In this document: positions 1-5,973 of the stretch, piece by piece | Numbering within the stretch: position 1 is the first letter of the stretch | Layout: every line of letters starts with the position of its first letter | Source of the DNA: an uncultured Prevotellaceae bacterium | Lineage (GTDB): Bacteria > Bacteroidota > Bacteroidia > Bacteroidales > Bacteroidaceae | DNA: 10,975 nucleotides | Direction of reading: 5' to 3' | Assembly: GCA_946405695.1 (NCBI GenBank) | Contig: CAMJIA010000051.1 | Coordinates: 1-10,975, forward strand | The notes under the pieces: generated by a model | What the model was told of the DNA's origin: nothing | Seen by the model: the letters and a program-made list of their open reading frames with translations, nothing else | Database searches by the model: none | Translations under genes and position numbers: made by a program

Positions 1-92
1 TCGCCGAGAAGGTTCTGCGTAAGAATCTGAAGGACGATAAGTCGCAGATGGATTTGATAGACCGCATGCTGGATGAAGTCTCTGCTAAGTAA
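1..92 (+). CDS. atpF: ATP synthase Fo subunit b, C-terminal end (partial)
   Basis: Only the last 29 codons are present, read in frame from base 3 to the TAA at 90-92; the rest lies left of the window. The visible tail is charged and helical (starting AEKVLRKNLK and ending DEVSAK), as expected for the end of the long helix of subunit b, which forms the peripheral stalk and contacts delta on top of F1. The identification rests mainly on position: it lies 32 bases before atpH in an operon that goes on with atpA and atpG, where atpF is the expected gene. The fragment is too short for independent family assignment. Confidence 0.85.
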   Translation, partial: AEKVLRKNLKDDKSQMDLIDRMLDEVSAK

Positions 93-124
93 CTCTCAAT
101 TCTTACTTCTAAAATAAAATAGGT

Positions 125-661
125 ATGGATATTGGAGTAATATCGGTCAGATATGCGAGGGCGCTACTGAAGAGTGCTATCGATCAAAAACTCGACGAGC
201 AGGTGTATCACGAGATGCAGCTGTTGGCGAAGAGCTATGTCGATGTCCCTCAGTTACGCCAGACGATAGACAATCCCATGATTGCGAAGGACAAGAAACA
301 GATACTGCTGACTACAGCAGCTGGTCCTTTAGCCAGTCAGCTCACCCAGTCGTTCATTGCACTGGTGCTGAAGGAAGATCGCGAGAATGTGATACAGTTT
401 ATGGCCAACTCGTACATCACACTTTACCGTAAGCAGAAGAACGTCATCCGTGGCAAGCTCACCACTGCTGCCCGTGTTTCTGCCGATACCGAGCAGAAGA
501 TGCGCCAGATGGTGGAGAGCAAGACTCATGGAACTGTGGAGTTTGAGACCGAGGTGAATCCCGACATCATTGGAGGCTTCATCCTCGAATACGACACCTA
601 CCGCATGGATGCCAGTGTCAAGTCAAAGCTCAACACGATACTCACACAGTTAAGTAAATAG
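125..661 (+). CDS. atpH: ATP synthase F1 subunit delta
   Basis: 178 residues, the usual length for delta (OSCP family), which joins the peripheral stalk to the top of the alpha3beta3 head on the cytoplasmic side. The N-terminus has the family pattern VISVRYARALLKSA, the start of the six-helix bundle that binds the alpha N-termini. The C-terminal part carries the delta signature around residues 146-170 (PDIIGGFILEYD followed by DASVKSKL). The ATG at 125 is the first in-frame ATG and sits just before the conserved start of the protein. There is no Shine-Dalgarno sequence; an A/T-rich stretch precedes the start, as is normal for Bacteroidetes. It lies 32 bases after atpF and 53 bases before atpA in the same operon. 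Confidence 0.96.
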   Translation: MDIGVISVRYARALLKSAIDQKLDEQVYHEMQLLAKSYVDVPQLRQTIDNPMIAKDKKQILLTTAAGPLASQLTQSFIALVLKEDRENVIQFMANSYITLYRKQKNVIRGKLTTAARVSADTEQKMRQMVESKTHGTVEFETEVNPDIIGGFILEYDTYRMDASVKSKLNTILTQLSK

Positions 662-662
662 T

Positions 663-694
663 CGTAATAACGTAATACCGTTATAACGTAGTAA
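663..694 (+). repeat. Degenerate octamer repeat in the atpH-atpA spacer
   Basis: Four consecutive 8-base units fill most of the 53-base spacer: CGTAATAA, CGTAATAC, CGTTATAA and CGTAGTAA, followed by CG and an A-rich run up to the atpA start. Units 3 and 4 form a perfect 10-base palindrome, CGTTATAACG, at 679-688. The 10-mer ATACCGTTAT (675-684) occurs again at 5949-5958 between the porin and HD genes. No function can be read from it; it may be a slippage-derived spacer, a weak RNA hairpin between cistrons, or a protein site. Confidence 0.6.
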
Positions 695-714
695 CGAAAA
701 AAGAACAGAAAACA

Positions 715-2301
715 ATGTCAGATAAAATTAAACCAAGCGAAGTCAGTCAAGTGCTGCTCGACCAACTGAAAGGCATTTCTGATGCCGAACAGTTCGATGA
801 GGTAGGTACCGTGCTTACCGTCAGCGATGGTGTGGCTCGTATCTACGGTCTGCGCAACGCTGAATCCAAGGAACTGTTGGAGTTCGAGAACGGCACGATG
901 GCCATCGTTGAGAACCTCGAGGAGGACAACGTCGGTTGCGTGCTGCTGGGTCCAACATCGGGCATCAAGGAAGGTATGGTTGTGAAGCGCACCAAACGTA
1001 TCGCCTCTATCCGTGTCAACGACAATATGCTCGGTCGTATTGTCAATCCGCTGGGACAGCCTGTTGACGGCAAGGGTGAAATCGACTTGAAGGATGCCTT
1101 CGAGATGCCGCTGGACCGCAAGGCTCCTGGTGTGATTTACCGTCAGCCCGTGAAGGAACCCCTGCAGACAGGTCTGAAGAGCATCGACTCGATGATTCCC
1201 ATTGGTCGTGGTCAGCGTGAGCTCATCATTGGTGACCGCCAGACAGGTAAGACGGCTATCGCTGTTGATACCATCATCAATCAAAAGAGTTTCTATGAGG
1301 CAGGAAAGCCTGTCTATTGTATCTATGTAGCTATCGGTCAGAAGGCCAGTACCGTTGCTAACCTTGTGCAGACGCTGAAGGAGCATGGAGCTATGCCATA
1401 CACTATTGTTGTGGCTGCTACCGCTGCTGATCCTGCTGCTCTGCAGTATTATGCACCGTTTGCTGGTGCTGCCATTGGTGAGTATTTCCGTGATCGTGGT
1501 CTGCCCGCTCTCGTTGTCTACGACGACTTGTCGAAGCAGGCTGTAGCTTATCGTGAGGTATCGCTGATTCTGCGCCGTCCTTCTGGTCGTGAGGCATATC
1601 CTGGCGACGTGTTCTATCTGCACTCTCGTTTGCTGGAGCGTGCTGCCAAGATGAACGAACAACAGGAGGTTGCCGAGCAGATGAACGACCTGCCAGTATG
1701 TATGAAGGGTCATGTGAAGGGTGGTGGCTCACTTACCGCTCTGCCTATCATTGAGACACAGGCTGGTGACGTGTCTGCATACATCCCGACGAACGTGATT
1801 TCTATCACCGATGGTCAGATATTCCTGGAGTCCGACCTCTTCAACCAGGGATTCCGTCCTGCCATCAACGTGGGTATTTCCGTATCTCGTGTGGGTGGTT
1901 CGGCTCAGATTAAGTCCATGAAGAAGGTGGCCGGTACCTTGAAGATTGACCAGGCTCAGTATCGTGAGTTGGAGGCCTTCTCAAAGTTCTCCAGCGATAT
2001 GGATGCTGTGACGGCAATGACACTTGACCGCGGTCGTAAGAACCAGCAGTTGCTCATTCAGCCCCAGTATAGTCCTATGCCCGTTGGCGAACAGATTGCC
2101 ATCCTCTACTGTGGCGTTCACGGACTGATGCGCGAGGTTCCTATTGACAAGGTGCGCGAATGTCAGAATCAGTTCCTCGACAAGTTGCGCAGTAGCGCTT
2201 CTGAGGTTATCGAGACTTTGGGAGCTGGAAAGATAGATGATGCTACAACCCAGAAGATTGAGGCTGTGATGGCTGATATCGCTGGAACCTATAAAGCATA
2301 A
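715..2301 (+). CDS. atpA: ATP synthase F1 subunit alpha
   Basis: 528 residues, full length. Alpha alternates with beta in the catalytic head and carries the non-catalytic nucleotide sites. The N-terminal beta-barrel covers about residues 25-95. The Walker A loop GDRQTGKT is at 173-180, a Walker B-like strand (ALVVYDD) at 265-271, and the family signature [10 protein letters not shown] at 382-391. It is followed by R392, equivalent to the alpha arginine finger that reaches the catalytic site on beta. Compared with the E. coli-type protein there is an insertion of about 25 residues around 313-337 (between AAKMN and GGGSLTAL), which I recognise as usual in Bacteroidetes alpha subunits. The ATG at 715 follows an A-rich leader with no Shine-Dalgarno. 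atpG starts six bases after the stop. Confidence 0.99.
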   Translation: MSDKIKPSEVSQVLLDQLKGISDAEQFDEVGTVLTVSDGVARIYGLRNAESKELLEFENGTMAIVENLEEDNVGCVLLGPTSGIKEGMVVKRTKRIASIRVNDNMLGRIVNPLGQPVDGKGEIDLKDAFEMPLDRKAPGVIYRQPVKEPLQTGLKSIDSMIPIGRGQRELIIGDRQTGKTAIAVDTIINQKSFYEAGKPVYCIYVAIGQKASTVANLVQTLKEHGAMPYTIVVAATAADPAALQYYAPFAGAAIGEYFRDRGLPALVVYDDLSKQAVAYREVSLILRRPSGREAYPGDVFYLHSRLLERAAKMNEQQEVAEQMNDLPVCMKGHVKGGGSLTALPIIETQAGDVSAYIPTNVISITDGQIFLESDLFNQGFRPAINVGISVSRVGGSAQIKSMKKVAGTLKIDQAQYRELEAFSKFSSDMDAVTAMTLDRGRKNQQLLIQPQYSPMPVGEQIAILYCGVHGLMREVPIDKVRECQNQFLDKLRSSASEVIETLGAGKIDDATTQKIEAVMADIAGTYKA

Positions 2302-2307
2302 TAGCCT

Positions 2308-3279
2308 ATGCCGTCATTAAAAGAGATTAAAGGACGTATTGCTTCAGTAAACTCGACTCGCAAGATTACGAGTGCCATGAAGATGGTTGCTTCATCGAAG
2401 CTTCACCATGCACAGGTGGCTATTCAGAATATGTTGCCTTACGAGACCATGCTGGAGCACATCCTCAAGTCGTTCTTGGCGGCTGAGGCCGAGGCACAGA
2501 CCATCTTCGATCAGGAACGCCCTGTCAAGCGCGTCGCCTTGGTGGTTTTCGCCAGCAACTCGTCGCTTTGCGGTGGTTTCAATTCCAACGTCATCAAGCT
2601 CTTGCAGCGCACCGTCGATGCTTACGAGCAGGAGTTGGGCAAGGGTAGTGTAGAGGTCTATCCTATAGGTCGAAAGGTCTATGAGAAGGCTCGCAAGTTG
2701 GGTTACGACGTCCATGGTGAGCGTAACGCCCTGATAGACCATCCACATGTCAGCGACTGTATCGATTTGGCTATGGAGCTAGGCACGAAGTTTGCCGAGG
2801 GTAAGGTAGACCGAGTGGAGCTCATCTACCATCACTTCAAGTCGGCAGGTTCGCAGATACTGACTAACAAACAGTTCCTGCCCATCGACCTCGAAGCCGA
2901 GTTGGGACGAGACCACGAACGAGACCTTACGTCGACCCTTGCCACGCAGAAAGCTCAGGAGTACCTGAAGAAGAACCGCCGTCGCAAGAAAGAGGTTAAA
3001 GAAGGTGATGTAGCTCCGCTGAACGACAACTTTATTGTTGAGCCTGACATGAACACTGTGCTCTCGAAACTGTTGCCTAAGATGGCGCACCTCATGCTTT
3101 ATACCGCTTTGCTCGATAGCGTTGCTTCCGAACATGCTGCCCGTATGGTTGCCATGCAGACCGCTACCGACAATGCCGACGAGCTGTTGCGCCAGCTGAA
3201 CCTTCAGTACAATAAGTCGCGTCAGCAGGCTATCACCAACGAGTTACTTGATATCGTGGGTGGTTCGGTCAACAACTGA
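2308..3279 (+). CDS. atpG: ATP synthase F1 subunit gamma
   Basis: 323 residues. Gamma is the central rotor shaft that turns inside the alpha3beta3 head and couples it to the c-ring. The N-terminal helix has the family pattern (LKEIKGRIASVNSTRKITSA, then MKMVASSKL), the middle has a Rossmann-like core with SNSSLCGGFN at 83-92, and the C-terminal helix carries a conserved end (ATDNADELL, then NKSRQQAITNELLDIVGG). The protein is some 30 residues longer than common gammas. Extra sequence lies around 197-245 and includes a strongly basic patch, KKNRRRKKEVK, at 221-231. This looks like a lineage-type insertion in the globular part rather than an error, since the frame is intact. It is the last ATP synthase gene here, and a terminator follows 28 bases after the stop. 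Confidence 0.98.
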   Translation: MPSLKEIKGRIASVNSTRKITSAMKMVASSKLHHAQVAIQNMLPYETMLEHILKSFLAAEAEAQTIFDQERPVKRVALVVFASNSSLCGGFNSNVIKLLQRTVDAYEQELGKGSVEVYPIGRKVYEKARKLGYDVHGERNALIDHPHVSDCIDLAMELGTKFAEGKVDRVELIYHHFKSAGSQILTNKQFLPIDLEAELGRDHERDLTSTLATQKAQEYLKKNRRRKKEVKEGDVAPLNDNFIVEPDMNTVLSKLLPKMAHLMLYTALLDSVASEHAARMVAMQTATDNADELLRQLNLQYNKSRQQAITNELLDIVGGSVNN

Positions 3280-3306
3280 CAATAGGACAATAACAAATTA
3301 AAAATG

Positions 3307-3339
3307 TGGGTGAATCGTTGGTGATTCGCCCATTTTTTT
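3307..3339 (+). terminator. Intrinsic terminator of the atp operon
   Basis: A 10-base-pair stem, TGGGTGAATC (3307-3316) pairing with GATTCGCCCA (3323-3332), has one G-U pair and a six-base loop, GTTGGT. It is followed directly by seven T residues (3333-3339). It begins 28 bases after the atpG stop codon. This is a textbook Rho-independent terminator and fixes the end of the ATP synthase operon. Confidence 0.93.
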
Positions 3340-3348
3340 GTACTTTTG
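3318..3348 (+). promoter_or_regulatory. Probable Bacteroidetes-type promoter for the RluA-family gene
   Basis: TACTTTTG at 3341-3348 matches the Bacteroidetes -7 consensus TAnnTTTG exactly. TTG at 3318-3320 matches three of the four bases of the -33 element, with 20 bases between, in the usual range. The -33 match lies in the loop of the atp terminator and the spacer includes its right arm and T-run. The start of transcription should fall a few bases after 3348, almost on the ATG at 3357. That promoter activity is real is inferred from consensus alone. Confidence 0.7.
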
Positions 3349-3356
3349 CCACAGTT

Positions 3357-4247
3357 ATGAGATATAGCACGAATACACAAGGGGAATATGACCATTTCCA
3401 AGTGACAGAGGAACAGCCTCTGTTGGAGTTCCTGTTGGCCAATGTCAAGCAGTCGAAGAATAAGATTAAGTTGACGCTGCAAGGACAGGGCGTCAAGGTG
3501 AACGGTAAGACGGTGACGCAGTTTGACTATCAGTTACAGCCTGGTATGAAGGTTGCCGTGTCGAAGACAAAACGTAACCAGCAGCCCTTCAAGAGCCGCT
3601 ATGTGAAGATTGTCTACGAGGACCGTTGGCTCATCGTCATCGAGAAACAGCCGGGTATCCTGTCTATGGCAGGTGGTCACTCGTCGTTGAATGTAAAGAC
3701 GGTATTGGACGACTATTTCAAGAAGTCGCGCCAGAAGTGTACCGCTCATGTAGTGCATCGTTTGGACAGAGACACCAGTGGACTGATGGTCTATGCGAAG
3801 GACATGGAGACGGAACAGATCCTGGAGCATAACTGGCACCAGATTGTCTATGACCGTCGCTATGTTGCTGTGTTGTCGGGTGAGATGGAGCAGGATGATG
3901 GTACTATTCAAAATTGGCTTAAAGACAACAAGGCATATATTACTTATTCGTCACCTATAGACAATGGTGGTAAGCTGGCCATCACCCATTTCCATGTGTT
4001 GGACCGCACCACCGACCACTCGCTGGTAGAGTTTAAGCTGGAGACGGGACGAAAGAACCAGATTCGTGTACATGCTGCCGATATGGGACATCCTGTGTGT
4101 GGCGACGTGAAGTACGGCAATGGCGATGACCCGTTGCATCGCCTGTGTCTGCATGCATGGCTGTTATGCTTCGAGCACCCATGGACACACCAGCCGATGG
4201 AGTTTGAAACAACTATACCTTCAACATTTAAACACTTGTTCAAATGA
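3357..4247 (+). CDS. RluA-family 23S rRNA/tRNA pseudouridine synthase
   Basis: 296 residues from the ATG at 3357. An S4-like RNA-binding domain covers about residues 20-75 (LLEFLLANVKQSKNKIKL, then GVKVNGK). The catalytic RluA domain follows, with VVHRLDRDTSGL at 132-143 in which D137 is the catalytic aspartate. Its C-terminal motif is at 229-253 (ETGRKNQIRVHA, then GHPVCGDVKYG). It would convert uridine to pseudouridine in structured RNA; the exact target (RluC, RluD or TruC type) cannot be told from sequence. An in-frame GTG at 3306 would add 17 residues encoded by the terminator hairpin and promoter, so I reject it. The next gene overlaps its stop codon by ATGA. Confidence 0.93.
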   Translation: MRYSTNTQGEYDHFQVTEEQPLLEFLLANVKQSKNKIKLTLQGQGVKVNGKTVTQFDYQLQPGMKVAVSKTKRNQQPFKSRYVKIVYEDRWLIVIEKQPGILSMAGGHSSLNVKTVLDDYFKKSRQKCTAHVVHRLDRDTSGLMVYAKDMETEQILEHNWHQIVYDRRYVAVLSGEMEQDDGTIQNWLKDNKAYITYSSPIDNGGKLAITHFHVLDRTTDHSLVEFKLETGRKNQIRVHAADMGHPVCGDVKYGNGDDPLHRLCLHAWLLCFEHPWTHQPMEFETTIPSTFKHLFK

Positions 4248-4405
4248 TAACAGGCAACTTTACATATTATCTGGCGCTATTGGCACTGATTATTATTGGC
4301 ATACTAGTAGTGAAGAAGATTGCTTCGTGCCTAGTGAAGACCATCGTTACGCTGGTACTGTTGGCAATAGGTGTCGCAATCTACTACTATTATCTTAGGG
4401 CTTAG
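4244..4405 (+). CDS. Small two-helix membrane protein (53 aa), unknown function
   Basis: The ATG at 4244-4246 overlaps the TGA of the pseudouridine synthase gene (ATGA), so translation is probably coupled. The frame runs to TAG at 4403-4405. The 53-residue product has a hydrophobic segment at about 8-23 (YYLALLALIIIGILVV), a short basic loop with a cysteine (KKIASCLVK, 24-32), and a second hydrophobic segment at about 33-50 ending in YYYYLRA. The basic loop suggests it faces the cytoplasm. No family I can name with certainty; similar short proteins are, I believe, common in Bacteroidales. The last bases overlap the menA stop codon on the other strand. Confidence 0.72.
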   Translation: MITGNFTYYLALLALIIIGILVVKKIASCLVKTIVTLVLLAIGVAIYYYYLRA

Positions 4406-5313
4406 ATAAGTAATAACCCAATGGCTACACAGAGGCCGTAGACCAGCATATTGCGTGCCGTTTCACCTAAACACACATTGAGTTCGCGACCATGATTGAT
4501 GCGTCGCATCTTCTGCCATGTGAGTACGTGTAGCAACAGATAGAAGAAAGGCAGCAGGAACGCCAGAATATGTCCGTTGAGCCAGAAGACTATGCCACTC
4601 AGAACAGCTATGACACCCAACGACAGATAGAGCCATTCGGCTGTTTCTGCACCAAACTCCACGACGATGGTTTTCTTGCCGTCTTCGCGGTCGTTGTCAC
4701 GATCACGATAGTTGTTGATGATTAACAATCCATCAATGACCAGTCCACAGGCTAGTGAGGCGATGAACACCTGCCATGTACAAGTGTGTAACTGAATATA
4801 ATAGGTGATGCAGACAGGTACGACACCAAAGAAGACAACTACTAGCAGATCGCCCATGCCAATATATGAAAGGTGGGTTGTGTAGAGAAAACAGAACAGC
4901 ACGCAGAGGATACCAATCATGATCATCTCCATGCCTCCGAACCACACCAGTGGAAGACCAACGAGACAGGCTGCACAGGTTGTCAGCGCAATAGCTCGCT
5001 TCATGGAGTCTATCTTCACCCATCCCTGTGTACAGGCACGGAGTGGTCCCAGACGTCGGTCTGTGTCGTCGTTACCTCGCGTATAGTCGAAAAAGTCGTT
5101 GATGAAGTTTGCGTCAATCTGCATCAGTAGGGCAAACAACAGACAGAGTAGGGCTGCCGTCCAACTGAAAACATCAGTTATGAAGTCTCGCGTGTCAACC
5201 CATGCCAGTGCCAGCCCGATGATAACGGGAACTGCGGCACCTGTCAGTGTCTTTGGTCGGGCTGCCAACAGCCATGCTTTCAGCGAGTCTTGTTTGATAT
5301 CAGTCTCTTTCAT
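4402..5313 (-). CDS. menA: 1,4-dihydroxy-2-naphthoate polyprenyltransferase
   Basis: 303 residues, an integral membrane prenyltransferase of the UbiA superfamily. It joins a polyprenyl chain to 1,4-dihydroxy-2-naphthoate to give demethylmenaquinone, the penultimate step of menaquinone synthesis. The N-terminus has the MenA pattern AARPKTLTGAAVPVIIG (17-33). The first Asp-rich motif, NDFFDYTRGNDDTD, is at 72-85, and the second, NNYRDRDNDREDGKKT, at 200-215; both bind Mg-diphosphate. Several hydrophobic helices separate and follow them. I chose the ATG at 5311-5313; a TTG at 5323-5325 would add four residues but is less likely. The start lies inside the end of the HD gene (14-base overlap). The stop overlaps the stop of the convergent small membrane gene, leaving no room for a terminator between them. 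Confidence 0.93.
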   Translation of the reverse strand: MKETDIKQDSLKAWLLAARPKTLTGAAVPVIIGLALAWVDTRDFITDVFSWTAALLCLLFALLMQIDANFINDFFDYTRGNDDTDRRLGPLRACTQGWVKIDSMKRAIALTTCAACLVGLPLVWFGGMEMIMIGILCVLFCFLYTTHLSYIGMGDLLVVVFFGVVPVCITYYIQLHTCTWQVFIASLACGLVIDGLLIINNYRDRDNDREDGKKTIVVEFGAETAEWLYLSLGVIAVLSGIVFWLNGHILAFLLPFFYLLLHVLTWQKMRRINHGRELNVCLGETARNMLVYGLCVAIGLLLI

Positions 5314-5935
5314 TTTCTTCTGCAAAAATTCTGTCGAAAACGGGACGCATCTTGTTGGGCTCTACTATGAGCTGGCGCAGTTCGTTAAGCTTGCGTTCAT
5401 TCTCCGATCCCTGTATCCACAGGCGGATATAGCCATTGACGGAGTATTTCTCGTCCATGTGCTTCATAAAACGTTGCCAATGTCCTTCTGTGTCCAGTTC
5501 CGGATAGTTGGCCAGTCCATATTGGATGGTTCGACGGATAACAGTTTCTGGCTCTATGTCGCGGTCAGCCTCAGCTACAATCTTGCCATAGATGCTGCGT
5601 GGAGCCCTTGATGCTGATGCACGATGGTCTTCTACTGCTTCCTTCATCATTTTTAGTTGGTCTGCCGTAAACCATCGCTTCAGGCGGGCGTCAGCCAGGA
5701 GTATCTTTCCGCTGGTCAGATGATGAATAGCGCGAGGCCCAGACAGTCCCAGGTCGTGATAGGCGGCAATGGTGTAAGCCATATCGAGGTCTGCTCCCGT
5801 CTTGCGTGCCAAGTCTAACGAACGGCGAATGACACGCGTCACATGCTCCATATTGTGCGCTTTGTCAAAGGCCGCGTACTGAGGCAGTATCTGCGTCTCA
5901 ACAAATTCCACGAGGTCAAGTGAAGGGTTCGTCAT
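5300..5935 (-). CDS. HD-domain phosphohydrolase family protein
   Basis: 211 residues, soluble, no signal peptide. The HD metal-binding set is visible: H31 in HNMEHV, the H60-D61 pair in AAYHDLG, H104 in VEDHR, and D124 in AEADRD. This is the order of the HD superfamily, whose members hydrolyse phosphate esters with bound divalent metals. The helix-rich first 130 residues form the HD domain. The rest (for example NELRQLI and RPVFDRIFAEENE) is a lineage-type C-terminal part. It resembles uncharacterised HD proteins related to E. coli YedJ; the substrate cannot be inferred. It follows the porin gene after 38 bases and overlaps menA by 14 bases, so it is probably cotranscribed with both. Confidence 0.87.
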   Translation of the reverse strand: MTNPSLDLVEFVETQILPQYAAFDKAHNMEHVTRVIRRSLDLARKTGADLDMAYTIAAYHDLGLSGPRAIHHLTSGKILLADARLKRWFTADQLKMMKEAVEDHRASASRAPRSIYGKIVAEADRDIEPETVIRRTIQYGLANYPELDTEGHWQRFMKHMDEKYSVNGYIRLWIQGSENERKLNELRQLIVEPNKMRPVFDRIFAEENERD

Positions 5936-5973
5936 AGTATTTTAGGTTATACCGTTATTTCGTCATCATGCAA

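Noticed and set aside
718..1713. 331-codon open frame antisense to atpA
   Set aside because: It lies wholly inside a highly conserved alpha-subunit gene, and its product shows no family pattern, signal peptide or domain. Long antisense frames are common opposite strongly biased genes.
1651..1725. Possible recent insertion in atpA
   Set aside because: The extra residues around 313-337 resemble the usual Bacteroidetes alpha subunit and show no change in base composition, so they are lineage-typical.
3306..3356. GTG start extending the pseudouridine synthase by 17 residues
   Set aside because: The extension would be encoded by the terminator hairpin, T-run and -7 box; the ATG at 3357 fits the family length and the promoter.
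4120..4398. 92-codon plus-strand frame overlapping the end of the pseudouridine synthase gene
   Set aside because: It covers the same bases as the 53-residue membrane protein in another frame; its product has no hydrophobic pattern and its start lies deep in the upstream gene.
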